Assembly: GCF_003664255.1 (NCBI RefSeq)
Contig: NZ_RCCV01000001.1
Span: forward strand, 3,410,001-3,474,000
From: Micromonospora sp. M71_S20
Lineage (GTDB): Bacteria > Actinomycetota > Actinomycetes > Mycobacteriales > Micromonosporaceae
DNA: 64,000 nt
Reading direction: 5' to 3'
In this document: positions 16,691 through 25,479 of the stretch, piece after piece
Layout of the letters: each line of letters opens with the position of its first letter
Position numbering within the stretch: position 1 is the first letter of the stretch
Program-made: the position numbers and the translations under genes
The notes under the pieces: model-generated
Seen by the model: only the letters and a program-made list of their open reading frames with translations
Told to the model about the DNA's origin: nothing
The model's database searches: none

Positions 16691-17652
16691 CAGCCGTCCC
16701 TCCGTCCGCCGAAGAAGCGCAGGTACACCACCACGAACACGATGAGCACCACGGCGAGCACGACCGCCTGCGCCGCCGCCGCGCCGATGTCCGTACGCGC
16801 GGTCAGGAACTCGTAGACCCGGACGCTGACCACCTCGGTGCCGGCGGCCCCGCCGGTGAGCAGGTAGACGTCGTCGAACTTGTTGAACGTCATGATGAAC
16901 CGCAGCACCCCCAGCAGGCCGATCACCGGCAGCAGCTGCGGCAGCAGGATGTGCCGGAACCGCTGGCTGGGCGTGGCCCCGTCGACCCGGGCCGCCTCCT
17001 CCAGCTCCCCTGGCACCGCCTGGAGCCGGGCGAGCAGGAACAGGAAGGCGAAGGGGAAGTAGCGCCACGCCTCGAAGGCGACGACCGTGGCCAGGGCGGT
17101 CGACTCCTGGGACAGGAACGGCACCGGGGTGTCCCAGCCCAGGAACCGCCGGCCCCAGTCGTTGACGATGCCGAGCTGCGGGTCGAGCATCACCTGCCAG
17201 ACGAAGGTGACCGCGACCACCGGCGCCACGTACGGCAGCAGCATCGACGCGCGCACCAGGGTGCGACCCCGGAACGGCCGGCGGACGACCAGCGCCGCCA
17301 CCAGGCCGAGCACGATCGAGCCGGCGGTGCTCGCCACGGCGTAGACCAGGGTGGTCCACAGCGTGTCGGCGAAGCCCGGGGTGTTCAGCACCCGCTGGAC
17401 GTTGTCCATCGTGAACTCGCCGAACAGCCCCGTACGCCGCAGCGTCGCCAGGCGTACGCGCTGGAAGGCCAGCACGACGGTCCAGACGATGGGGATGCCG
17501 ATCACGGCGACCACGACGAGCAGGGTCGGGGCGACCAGCGCGAGCCCGGCGCGGGACTCGCGGCGGCGCAGGGTCAGTGGTCTGCGGCGGCGGGCCGGGG
17601 CCGGCCGCTCCCGGGCGGGGGAGCGGCCGGTGTCCGGTGGGGCGGTGGTCAA
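16690..17652 (-). CDS. Carbohydrate ABC transporter permease (MalF-type)
   Basis: The 320-aa permease has a long basic N-terminus (ARERPAPARRRRPLTLRRR) before the first helix. The EAA loop is LEEAARVDGATPSQRFRHIL. The TTG start overlaps the stop of the binding-protein gene (TTGA), which is normal coupling in this cluster. With the MalG-type partner it forms the membrane channel; no ATPase gene is linked, so a shared ATPase such as an MsiK homologue elsewhere is likely. Confidence 0.92.
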   Translation of the reverse strand: MTTAPPDTGRSPARERPAPARRRRPLTLRRRESRAGLALVAPTLLVVVAVIGIPIVWTVVLAFQRVRLATLRRTGLFGEFTMDNVQRVLNTPGFADTLWTTLVYAVASTAGSIVLGLVAALVVRRPFRGRTLVRASMLLPYVAPVVAVTFVWQVMLDPQLGIVNDWGRRFLGWDTPVPFLSQESTALATVVAFEAWRYFPFAFLFLLARLQAVPGELEEAARVDGATPSQRFRHILLPQLLPVIGLLGVLRFIMTFNKFDDVYLLTGGAAGTEVVSVRVYEFLTARTDIGAAAAQAVVLAVVLIVFVVVYLRFFGGRRDG

Positions 17653-19043
17653 TTGACGCCCGCCTTGATCGCCTCCACGTCCTTCTTCGCCCGCCCGGCG
17701 GCCGCGGCGGCGTCGGTCTTGCCGGCGACCACGTCGTTCAGGGCCTTGGGCACCGGCAGCTCGCCGAGGATCGCGCCGACGAGCTTGCCCTGGCCCTGCG
17801 TGAGGCCCCAGCGCTGGAAGGTGTCGGGGCTGCGGCGCAGGGCCGCCAGCACCTCGTCGCCGTAGACCTCGGAGAGCGGCTTCTTGGCGTCGACGCCGGC
17901 CTGACTGGTGTTCCAGGCGGTGAGGAACTTCTCCGGCTCCTGGGCGGTGCCCTTACGGACGGGGAAGCGCCCCTCGGGGGACATGCCGAACCAGCGCGGG
18001 TAGCCGTCGCCGAGCATGTGCTCCACGAAGGACCTCGCCGGGTCGGCGGCGGCGCCGTCGAGCACGGCCCAGGAGCTGATCTCGCCGTACTGGGCGGGTT
18101 CGGCGCCGTTCGGGCCCTTGACCGCGGTGACGAAGCCGCTGTTCTTCGCGAGGAACGTCGGGTCGGCCTGGCACTGCGGGCAGGTCGGCTTGGCGTCGTT
18201 GCGCAGGCCGGCCAGCTCGTCGAGGATGAACGGCGACCAGACCAGCATGGCCGCCTTGCCGGCGAAGTAGGTGGCCCGGGTGGTGTCGACGTCCTGCGCG
18301 CCCTTGACCGAGCTGGTGCGCATCAGGTCGCCGTAGAACCGGAACGCCTCGACGCACTCCGGTGAGTCCAGCCGCACGGCCCCGGAGTCGTCGGTGAGCT
18401 GGCAGTTGTTGGCCAGCGCGAGGTGTTCGAAGGTCTGCTGGGTGAACACGTCGCCGGGGGCGGTGGCGGCGGTGATGCCCGCGACGCCGCCGGTGTTGAG
18501 CTTCGTCGCGGCGGCGACGATCCTCTCGTACGTGTCGGGGGCGGGCAGCCCGGCGGCGGCGAACAGGTCCTTGCGGTAGACGAGCAGTTGGCCCCAGCCG
18601 TCGCTGGGCACGGCGAGCTGCCGGCCGTCGTCGGCGGTCAGCTCCAGGGCCCGCGGCGAGAAGGTCTGCCGACCGAGCTTCTCGACGACCTCCGCGTTCG
18701 CCGAGGGGTGCAGCAGTTCGTTGCCGGCGAGGGTGCGCACGCCGGCGAGCGACACCGAACCGACCACGTCGGGCAGTTCACCGGCGGCGGCGCTGGAGGC
18801 GATCAGGGCGGGGAACTGGTCCTCGTTGACGGTGACCAGGTCGACGGCGATGCCGGTGCTGGCGGTGAAGTCCGCGATGATCGCCTTGGTTGCGGTGACC
18901 CGGTCGGCCACGTCCTCCAGGCTCCACACGGTGATCTTTTTGCTGTTGCTGTCGGATTCTTCGTCGCCGCAGGCCAGCAGGCCGGCCCCGGTGACTGCCA
19001 TGATCAGGGTGGCGGCGAGTATCCGCATCGGAGGTGCTGACAT
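17649..19043 (-). CDS. Extracellular sugar-binding lipoprotein of ABC transporter
   Basis: A 464-aa family 1 solute-binding protein. The N-terminal signal ends in a lipobox (GLLACGD), giving a lipid-anchored protein on the cell surface. ITVWSLEDVADRVTATKAI begins the first lobe; TYFAGKAAMLVWSPFILDE is the conserved middle motif. The ATG at 19043 is chosen because GAGGAG lies 8 nt upstream; the earlier in-frame GTG overlaps that site. The promoter region holds the LacI-type operator at 19076-19091. The sugar is unknown. Confidence 0.92.
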   Translation of the reverse strand: MSAPPMRILAATLIMAVTGAGLLACGDEESDSNSKKITVWSLEDVADRVTATKAIIADFTASTGIAVDLVTVNEDQFPALIASSAAAGELPDVVGSVSLAGVRTLAGNELLHPSANAEVVEKLGRQTFSPRALELTADDGRQLAVPSDGWGQLLVYRKDLFAAAGLPAPDTYERIVAAATKLNTGGVAGITAATAPGDVFTQQTFEHLALANNCQLTDDSGAVRLDSPECVEAFRFYGDLMRTSSVKGAQDVDTTRATYFAGKAAMLVWSPFILDELAGLRNDAKPTCPQCQADPTFLAKNSGFVTAVKGPNGAEPAQYGEISSWAVLDGAAADPARSFVEHMLGDGYPRWFGMSPEGRFPVRKGTAQEPEKFLTAWNTSQAGVDAKKPLSEVYGDEVLAALRRSPDTFQRWGLTQGQGKLVGAILGELPVPKALNDVVAGKTDAAAAAGRAKKDVEAIKAGVN

Positions 19044-19075
19044 CGGTGGCACTCCTCTCGAAGGGTATAGAAGGG

Positions 19076-19099
19076 ATTCAACGCGTTGGATTGATCAAT
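19076..19099. promoter_or_regulatory. LacI-type operator with adjacent palindrome, divergent promoter region
   Basis: The site ATtCAACGCGTTGgAT (19076-19091) is a near-perfect palindrome with central CG, typical of LacI-family regulators. The overlapping ATTGATCAAT (19090-19099) is a second perfect palindrome. They lie between the ABC importer operon (minus) and the dehydrogenase/isomerase/glycosidase operon (plus), so one regulator may control both. Confidence 0.65.
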
Positions 19100-19159
19100 T
19101 ACAAGACATATACCGATTTTCTGCCTACGATGGAGCCCAGTGCTACCGGGATGTGACTC

Positions 19160-20197
19160 ATGGTCAACTGGGTTGTCTCACTCGCCGGGCCCCGACGGAT
19201 CAGCCTCGAGCCCTGCCCCCCGGATCCGCTCGGCCCCGGCCAGGTCCGGATCCGCACCTGCTACTCCGGCATCTCGGCCGGCACGGAGCTCACCCTCTAC
19301 CGGGGCAGCAATCCCCGGCTGAGCAAGGACTGGGACGACGTCAGCCGGATGTTCGTGCCCCGGCAGACCGCCGTGCCGTACCCGCTGGTGGGCTTCGGCT
19401 ACGAGGAGGTCGGCGAGATCGTCGAGGTCGCGCCCGACGTGGCCGACCGCCGGGCCGGGCAGGTCGTCTGGGGCATCTGGGGGCACCGCGCCGAGGCGGT
19501 CGTGCCCGCCGACGCGGTGCATCCGCTGCCCGCCGGGCTGGACCCCCTCGCCGCGGTCTTCGCCCGCCCCGGGGAGATCGCCCTCACCACCGTGCTCGCC
19601 GGTGACCTGCACCTGGGCGACTGGGTCGCGGTCTTCGGGCAGGGCGTCATCGGGCTGCTCGCCACCCGGCTCGCCGTCCTCTCCGGCGCGCGGGTGGTCG
19701 CCGTCGACCGGGTGCCCGCCCGGCTGGCGCACGCCGGCCGGCTTGGCGCCCGGACCGTCGTCGACGCGGGCGCCGAGTCGGCCGCGGCCGTGTTGCGCCG
19801 GGCCACCGGCGGCCGGGGCGCGGACGTCTGCCTGGAACTGTCCGGGGCGTACCCGGCGCTGCACGAGGCGATCCGCTCCACCGCCCACGCCGGCCGCGTC
19901 GTGGCCGCCGGCTTCTACCAGGGACAGGCCGACGGGCTCGGCCTGGGTGAGGAGTTCCACCACAACCGGATCCAGCTGGTGGCGGCCCAGGTCTCCGGGC
20001 CGACCCCGGCGCCCGGCATGGCCGGCCGGTGGACCGGGGCCCGCGTCGCACACACCTTCATGGACCTGGTGGCCGAGGGCAGCGTCGACCCGCTGCCGCT
20101 GGTGAGCCACGTCGTCGACGCGAGCGCGGTGGCCGACGCGCTGGCGCTGCTCGACCGCGGTGACGCTGACGTCCTCCAAGTGGTGCTGAGGTTCTGA
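19160..20197 (+). CDS. Medium-chain dehydrogenase lacking the catalytic zinc site
   Basis: The 345-aa MDR-superfamily protein has the NAD(P) loop VFGQGVIGLLATRLAVL and the C-terminal pattern DALALLDRGDADVLQVVLRF. The usual Cys is replaced (YSGISAGTELTLYRG) and GHE reads GYE, so the zinc-binding residues are absent, as in the BchC-like branch. It probably oxidises or reduces a sugar or sugar alcohol by hydride transfer. ATG 19160 has TACGAT at 19126-19131 and a short leader. Its stop overlaps the next gene's ATG. Confidence 0.85.
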   Translation: MVNWVVSLAGPRRISLEPCPPDPLGPGQVRIRTCYSGISAGTELTLYRGSNPRLSKDWDDVSRMFVPRQTAVPYPLVGFGYEEVGEIVEVAPDVADRRAGQVVWGIWGHRAEAVVPADAVHPLPAGLDPLAAVFARPGEIALTTVLAGDLHLGDWVAVFGQGVIGLLATRLAVLSGARVVAVDRVPARLAHAGRLGARTVVDAGAESAAAVLRRATGGRGADVCLELSGAYPALHEAIRSTAHAGRVVAAGFYQGQADGLGLGEEFHHNRIQLVAAQVSGPTPAPGMAGRWTGARVAHTFMDLVAEGSVDPLPLVSHVVDASAVADALALLDRGDADVLQVVLRF

Positions 20198-21015
20198 TGA
20201 CGATTCCCCTGGCCTGTCAGGAGCAGCTCCTGCCGGGCACCGACCTGATCCAGAAGTACGCGCTCGCCACCGCGCTCGGCTACGACGCGATCGAGCTGCG
20301 CGGCTCCGGCGACCTCGGCCTCGCCCGCCGGCTGCCCGAGCTGCGCCGGGCCCGCGCCGCCGGGGTGCTCATGCCCACCGTCTGCGTGGAGATGGACCAC
20401 TTCATCGGCGACTTCGACCCCGATCGCTCCCGCGACGCGGTGCGCAACCTGCGCTCCCAGCTCTCCGTGATCGCCGAGGTCGGCGGCGTCGGCGCGATGA
20501 CCCCGGCCGCGTGGGGGATGTTCTCCCGGCGGCTGCCGCCGTTCGAGCCGCCCCGCTCACCCGCCGGCGACCGGCAGGTGCTCGTCGACGCCCTGGGCGA
20601 GCTGGGGGAGCACGCCCGCGCCGAGGGGGTCACCCTCTTCCTGGAACCGCTCAACCGGTACGAGGACCACATGGTCAACCGGCTCGCCGACGCGGTCGCC
20701 CTCTGCGCGGCCGTCGGGCTGCCCTCGGTGCGGGTGGTGGCGGACACCTTCCACATGAACATCGAGGAGGACGACGTGCACCGGGCGGTGCGCGCCGCCG
20801 CGCCGTACCTCGGGCACGTGCAGGTCAGCGACTCCAACCGCCACCAGCCCGGCGCCGGGCACCTCGACTGGCCGGCACTGGTCCGCACCCTGCTGGAGAT
20901 CGACTACCGGGGCTGGCTGGCGCTGGAGTGCCGGCTGCGCGGCGACCCCGTACGCGCCCTGCACCAGGCCGCCGCCGTGCTGCGGCACGCCCAGCCCCGG
21001 CAGGCGGCGGCGTGA
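20197..21015 (+). CDS. Sugar phosphate isomerase/epimerase (xylose isomerase-like TIM barrel)
   Basis: The 272-aa AP-endonuclease-2/IolE-type TIM barrel has its metal-binding residues in the expected order: LFLEPLNRYEDH (Glu), VVADTFHMNIEE (Asp, His), HVQVSDSNRHQPGAGHLDW (Asp, Arg) and LALECRLRGDP (Glu). Enzymes of this family epimerise or dehydrate ketoses and inosose. It is the middle gene of a three-gene coupled set, with ATG and GTG both overlapping neighbouring stops. Confidence 0.88.
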   Translation: MTIPLACQEQLLPGTDLIQKYALATALGYDAIELRGSGDLGLARRLPELRRARAAGVLMPTVCVEMDHFIGDFDPDRSRDAVRNLRSQLSVIAEVGGVGAMTPAAWGMFSRRLPPFEPPRSPAGDRQVLVDALGELGEHARAEGVTLFLEPLNRYEDHMVNRLADAVALCAAVGLPSVRVVADTFHMNIEEDDVHRAVRAAAPYLGHVQVSDSNRHQPGAGHLDWPALVRTLLEIDYRGWLALECRLRGDPVRALHQAAAVLRHAQPRQAAA

Positions 21016-22370
21016 GCACCGGGACCGCCGGCGGCCCGCACACCACCGCCGGGGCCCGCGACGTCGCGGCCCTGCGCCGCCTCGCCGTCGCCACCCTCGA
21101 AGCCAACTGGGAACACGACCACACGGTGCCCTCGCGCACCCTCTACCCGCACCAGTGGAGCTGGGACTCGGCGTTCATCGCCATCGGCTGGTCCCACGTC
21201 CGCCCCGACCGCGCCTGGTGCGAGCTGGCCAGCCTGTTCCGGGCCCAGTGGGTCGACGGGCGGGTGCCGCACATCGTGTTCAACCCCGCGCTGCGGGTCG
21301 GCTCGTACTTCCCGGGGCCGGAGTTCTGGGAGTCGGGGCTCGCCGAGGGCGCCCCGGCGGTCGCCACCTCCGGGCTGATCCAGCCGCCCGTGCACGCGCC
21401 CGCCGCCTGGCTGGCGTACCGGCGGTCCCCCTCCGGGGCCGGGCGGGCGGCGCTGCGCCGGCTCTATCCCCGGCTGGTGGCCCAGCAGCGCTACCTCGCC
21501 ACCCGCCGGGACGTCGGCGGGGGCGGGCTGGCCTGCATCGTCCACCCGTGGGAGTCCGGGCTGGACAACAGCCCCGCCTGGGACGCCCCGATGGCGGCAG
21601 TGCCCGCCGACGCGGCCGTCATGCGCGCGTACCGCCGGCACGACACCGCGCACGCCGACGCCGCGCACCGCCCCACGGACCTCGACTACGCGCGCTACGT
21701 CGCGATCGTGGCGGCCTACCGCGAGCGCCGCTACCGCGACGACGACCTCGCCGGCCGGCACCCGTTCCTGGTGGAGTGCCCGCTGGTTAACGCCGCCATG
21801 GGCGCCGCGGAGCACGCCCTCGCCCGGATCGCGCCGCTGGTCGGCGCCGACCCCGGCCCGCACCGGGAGCGCGCCGCGCGGATCACCGAGGCCCTGGTGC
21901 GCCGGCTGTACGACCCGACGACCGGCACCTTCCACCCCCGGGACCTGCGCGCCGACCGCCTCGTGCCGGCCCGCACGGTGCTCGGCCTGGCCCCGCTGGT
22001 CCTGCCCGACCTGCCCGCGCGGCAGGTGTCGGCGCTGGTCGCGGAGGCGTGCTCGCCGCGCTTCGGGCTGGCCGCCCGGATGGACCGGCCGCTGCCCAGC
22101 CACGACCGCACCGCGCCGGACTTCGAGCCGCTGCGCTACTGGCGCGGGCCGAGCTGGATGAACGTCAACTGGCTGGTGCGTCGGGGGCTGCTGCGCCACG
22201 GCCGCCCGGACCTGGCGGCCGGCCTGCGCGACTCGATGATCGAGCTGGTGGCCCGCTCCGGCTGCCACGAGTACTTCCACCCGGACACCGGGGCCGGGCT
22301 GGGCTCGCCGGCGTTCGGCTGGACGGCCGCGCTGCTGCTCGACGTCCTCGCCGACGACCCGGCCGGCTGA
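21012..22370 (+). CDS. MGH1-like (alpha/alpha)6-barrel glycoside hydrolase
   Basis: A 452-aa cytosolic glycosidase with no signal peptide. Motifs of the GH63/mannosylglycerate-hydrolase-like group are present: YPHQWSWDSAFIAIGW near the N-terminus, HPWESGLDNSPAWD in the middle (acidic catalytic region) and YWRGPSWMNVNWLVRRGL near the end. The GTG start overlaps the isomerase stop (GTGA). It probably hydrolyses the imported disaccharide or glycoside, feeding the isomerase and dehydrogenase. The exact linkage is not readable. Confidence 0.85.
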   Translation: MSTGTAGGPHTTAGARDVAALRRLAVATLEANWEHDHTVPSRTLYPHQWSWDSAFIAIGWSHVRPDRAWCELASLFRAQWVDGRVPHIVFNPALRVGSYFPGPEFWESGLAEGAPAVATSGLIQPPVHAPAAWLAYRRSPSGAGRAALRRLYPRLVAQQRYLATRRDVGGGGLACIVHPWESGLDNSPAWDAPMAAVPADAAVMRAYRRHDTAHADAAHRPTDLDYARYVAIVAAYRERRYRDDDLAGRHPFLVECPLVNAAMGAAEHALARIAPLVGADPGPHRERAARITEALVRRLYDPTTGTFHPRDLRADRLVPARTVLGLAPLVLPDLPARQVSALVAEACSPRFGLAARMDRPLPSHDRTAPDFEPLRYWRGPSWMNVNWLVRRGLLRHGRPDLAAGLRDSMIELVARSGCHEYFHPDTGAGLGSPAFGWTAALLLDVLADDPAG

Positions 22371-22398
22371 GCCGGCCCGCGCCGCTCAGCCGGCCGGG
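22358..22398. terminator. 15-bp perfect hairpin spanning two convergent stop codons
   Basis: Arms 22358-22372 and 22384-22398 are perfect reverse complements around an 11-nt loop. The left arm contains the TGA of the glycosidase gene; the right arm contains the stop of arsC on the other strand. Both coding sequences therefore contribute to the terminator. Confidence 0.75.
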
Positions 22399-22793
22399 AC
22401 CAGCTCGCGCAGCAGCCGCTGCACCCGCGCCCGGATCTCGTCGCGGATCGGCCGGACGTCCTCGACGCCCTTGCCGGCCGGGTCGTCGAGCTGCCAGTCC
22501 TCGTAGCGCCGGCCGGGGAAGACCGGGCAGGCGTCGCCGCAGCCCATCGTGACGATCACGTCGGAGGACTCGGCGGTGGCGTACTCGAGCAGGGTCGGCG
22601 TCTGTGCGCTGATGTCGATGCCGACCTCCCGCATCGCCTCGACGGCGGCCGGGTTGACGGTCCCGGCCGGCGCCGACCCGGCGGAGCGCACCTCGACGGC
22701 GTCGCCGGCGAGGTGCCGCAGCCAGCCGGCGGCCATCTGCGAACGGCCGGCGTTGTGTACGCAGACGAAGAGGACGGTGGGCTTCGTGGTCAT
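22386..22793 (-). CDS. arsC: Arsenate reductase (low-molecular-weight phosphatase family)
   Basis: A 135-aa thioredoxin-coupled-type ArsC that reduces arsenate to arsenite. The P-loop is CVHNAGRS (Cys11...Arg17-Ser18), and MGCGDACPVFPG supplies the second and third redox cysteines. DWQLDDPAGK is the general-acid Asp region. It is the last gene of the ars operon, 15 bp after the exporter gene. Confidence 0.95.
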   Translation of the reverse strand: MTTKPTVLFVCVHNAGRSQMAAGWLRHLAGDAVEVRSAGSAPAGTVNPAAVEAMREVGIDISAQTPTLLEYATAESSDVIVTMGCGDACPVFPGRRYEDWQLDDPAGKGVEDVRPIRDEIRARVQRLLRELVPAG

Positions 22794-22808
22794 GGAAGGT
22801 GCTTCCTC

Positions 22809-23918
22809 TCAGCGCGCGACGGGGACGGTGGGCCGGCCCGGGACGGGCGACGGGAAGAACCGGTGGCGTGCCCACAGCGAGACGTGGACGAGGGCGACCA
22901 GGACCGGCACCTCGATCAGCGGCCCGACCACGCCCGCCAGGGCCTGCCCGGACGTGACGCCGAAGGTGCCGATGGCGACGGCGATGGCGAGCTCGAAGTT
23001 GTTGCCGGCGGCGGTGAAGGCCAGCGTCGTGGTGCGCGCGTAGCTGAGGCCGACCGCCCGTCCGAGGGCGTACGACCCGGCCCACATCACCGCGAAGTAG
23101 ACCAGCAGCGGCAGGGCGATGCGGGCCACGTCCAGCGGTCGGTCGGTGATCGCCTCGCCCTGGAGGGCGAACAGGACGACGATGGTGAAGAGCAGCCCGT
23201 ACAGCGCCGTGGGGCCGATCCTCGGCAGGAACCGGCGCTCGTACCAGTCGCGGCCCCGGGCCCGCTCGCCGAGACGGCGGGTGAGGTAGCCGGCGAGCAG
23301 CGGGACGCCGAGGAAGATCAGCACGTTACGGGCGATGTCCCAGCCCGACACGGTCAGCTCGGCGCCCTCCAGGCCCAGCCAGCCCGGCAGGACCGCGAGG
23401 TAGAACCAGCCGAGCACGCCGAACGCGAGCACCTGGAACACCGAGTTGAGCGCGACCAGCACGGCGGCGGCGTCCCGGTCGCCGCAGGCCAGGTCGTTCC
23501 AGATGACCACCATGGCGATGCAGCGGGCCAGCCCGACGATGATCAGGCCGGTGCGGTACTCCGGCTGGTCGGCCAGGAAGAACCAGGCCAGCGCGAACAT
23601 CAGCGCGGGCCCGACGATCCAGTTCAGGGCCAGCGAGGAGAGCAGCAGCCGCCGGTCACCGGTGACGGCGCCGAGCCGGTCGTAGCGGACCTTGGCCAGC
23701 ACCGGGTACATCATGATCAGCAGCCCGAGGGCGATGGGCAGCGAGACGCCGCCGATCCGTACCGCGTCCAGCGCGGCGTCCAGGCCCGGGACCAGCCGGC
23801 CGAGGAGGAGGCCGGCAGCCATCGCGAGGCCGATCCAGAGCGGCAGGAACCGGTCGAGGCGGGACAGGCGTCCCACCACGGCCACGTCGGCCGGATCGTC
23901 GTGGGTGGTGGTGCTCAC
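22809..23918 (-). CDS. acr3: ACR3-family arsenite efflux transporter
   Basis: The 369-aa protein has ten predicted membrane helices and carries the ACR3 signature ARCIAMVVIWNDLACGD with the conserved Cys, plus FTAAGNNFELAIAVAIGTFG. It expels arsenite produced by the two reductases. The GTG at 23918 follows GGGAG; longer in-frame sequence upstream is Pro/Arg-rich junk. It is transcribed with the ArsR-ArsC fusion (61-bp gap). Confidence 0.95.
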   Translation of the reverse strand: MSTTTHDDPADVAVVGRLSRLDRFLPLWIGLAMAAGLLLGRLVPGLDAALDAVRIGGVSLPIALGLLIMMYPVLAKVRYDRLGAVTGDRRLLLSSLALNWIVGPALMFALAWFFLADQPEYRTGLIIVGLARCIAMVVIWNDLACGDRDAAAVLVALNSVFQVLAFGVLGWFYLAVLPGWLGLEGAELTVSGWDIARNVLIFLGVPLLAGYLTRRLGERARGRDWYERRFLPRIGPTALYGLLFTIVVLFALQGEAITDRPLDVARIALPLLVYFAVMWAGSYALGRAVGLSYARTTTLAFTAAGNNFELAIAVAIGTFGVTSGQALAGVVGPLIEVPVLVALVHVSLWARHRFFPSPVPGRPTVPVAR

Positions 23919-23979
23919 GGGGCTCCCGTTCGGGTCGTCGGTGCGGGTGCGGCGGTCGGGTGGTGCGGGCGGACGGCGG

Positions 23980-24678
23980 TCAGCTCGGCGCTCCGGCGGC
24001 GGCGACGGCGGGGGCGAGCCGGTCGACCCGCGCCTCGAGTTCGGCGTACGCCGCCTCGAACGCCTCGTCGGTGTCGACGCGGACGGGATCCGGCACCGAC
24101 CAGTGCAGGCGGGGCCGGGCCGCACCGCCGAAGCCCTCGTGCGCGTTGTCGCAGACGGCGACGACCAGGTCCCCGGCGCGGACGACGTCGTCGACGTGGG
24201 CGGTGCCGACCGGGTCGAGGCGCAGTCCGTGGCGGCGGGCCACCGCCACGGCGCGCGGGTGCACCCGGGGGGCGGGGTCGGTGCCTGCCGACGCGGCCGG
24301 GGCGTGCGTGCGCCGCGCCCAGAGGGCGGCGGCGAGCTGGGAGCGGGCCGAGTTGTGGGTGCAGACGAAGACCACCCGGCCCGCCTCGGCCAGTGGCGGC
24401 GGGGCCAGCGTCGACAGGGCCGCCGGGCGCAGCCGCAGGTAGGTGCGGCGCCGGTCGCCCTCGGAACGCGTGCGGGTGACCAGGCCGGCGTCGGTGAGCA
24501 CCTTGACGTGGTGGGCCACCAGGTTGGTTGGCAGGTCCAGGGCGTGGGCTATCTCGCCGGGGGAGGCGTCGCCGAGCAGCAGCGCGTCCACGATCGCCAG
24601 GCGCGCCGGGTCGCCGAGGGCGGCGTGGATCCGGGCGCGCGCAGCCAGGGAAGCTTCAGCGTTCATTGACTCAACCAT
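23980..24678 (-). CDS. ArsR repressor fused to low-molecular-weight arsenate reductase
   Basis: A 232-aa two-domain protein. Residues about 10-90 form a winged helix of the ArsR/SmtB type (ALGDPARLAIVDALLLGDAS, then LPTNLVAHHVKVLTDAGLV). Residues about 100-228 form a phosphatase-like ArsC domain with P-loop CTHNSARS at 106-113 and HWSVPDPVR as the Asp loop. The ArsR part has no obvious CxC metal site, so sensing may use other cysteines. ATG 24678 is the ORF limit. However TTGACA (24703-24698) with CATGGT 18 nt later places transcription start near 24667, so ATG 24666 is also plausible. Confidence 0.9.
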   Translation of the reverse strand: MVESMNAEASLAARARIHAALGDPARLAIVDALLLGDASPGEIAHALDLPTNLVAHHVKVLTDAGLVTRTRSEGDRRRTYLRLRPAALSTLAPPPLAEAGRVVFVCTHNSARSQLAAALWARRTHAPAASAGTDPAPRVHPRAVAVARRHGLRLDPVGTAHVDDVVRAGDLVVAVCDNAHEGFGGAARPRLHWSVPDPVRVDTDEAFEAAYAELEARVDRLAPAVAAAGAPS

Positions 24679-24703
24679 GACTGAGCTATCTGGTCGGTGT
24701 CAA
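24674..24703 (-). promoter_or_regulatory. Probable ars operon promoter
   Basis: On the minus strand TTGACA (24703-24698) is a perfect -35 box and CATGGT (24679-24674) a -10-like box with an 18-bp spacer. The predicted start is next to ATG 24666. TGACTCA and TGACTGAG motifs over this area could be the ArsR site. Confidence 0.5.
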
Positions 24704-24816
24704 GCGGCGGTGGCGCGGCGCACCTTCCGTACGCGCGACGCCCGCCCCCGGCGGGGAGGCCGTTTGCCGGCACCGGGGGCGGGTAAGCGCGGGCCCGGTG
24801 ACGACAGGAGCCTGCC

Positions 24817-25206
24817 GTGCGGTTTCCCCTATTCGTCGATGCGGTGTCCCGCCGCGCCGGACTGCCCACCGCCCAGGCCGCCACGATCGCCCGGGCCGTG
24901 TTGCAGACCATGGTGGAACGGATGGGCGGCGGTGCGGCCGGTCGCCTCCCCGACGAACTCGACGGCTATCTCGCGGGGACCGGCTCCGGCGACGGCCCGG
25001 GCGGCGCGCCCGGTCCGGCGGACTTCGTGCGTCGGGTGGGGGAGCGGGCCGGGACGGACGAGGCCACCGCCCGGGCGGGAACCGGTGCCGTCTTCGCCAC
25101 CCTGCGGGAGGCGGTCACCGTCGACGAGTTCCGCGAGATGGTGGCCCGGCTGCCCCGGGACTTCGACGGCATGACCCAACCGATCCCCCGGCCGGACGAC
25201 GCCTGA
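24817..25206 (+). CDS. DUF2267 domain protein
   Basis: The 129-aa helical protein has two DUF2267-like halves: FVDAVSRRAGLPTAQAATIARAVLQTM and DFVRRVGERAGTDEATARAGTGAVFATLREAVT, ending FREMVARLPRDFDGMTQP. The GTG follows AGGAG. Function unknown; a paralogue is at 50164-50574 in this window. Confidence 0.85.
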   Translation: MRFPLFVDAVSRRAGLPTAQAATIARAVLQTMVERMGGGAAGRLPDELDGYLAGTGSGDGPGGAPGPADFVRRVGERAGTDEATARAGTGAVFATLREAVTVDEFREMVARLPRDFDGMTQPIPRPDDA

Positions 25207-25479
25207 CCGGCCACTCCGTCACCGCCCGCTCACCCGTCGCCGCGGCATGCCACGCGGATCCTCGCGGGGCGCGGGCATCGAGCCTATGCTGCTTCCGACG
25301 TGAAGGTATAGGCAGACCATGAGGCCCCTCCTGGAGCATGGCGAGCGGCCCGATCGCGGTCGGCCCGCCGATGCCTCGGAGGGCGCCGCACCTCGGTCGG
25401 TCCGGCGCGCCGGACCGACCCGTCACCCCGTTCCGGCGGCAGCGGCACCGGAGCGGTCCCCCTCGACGGAAGGCGCGCG

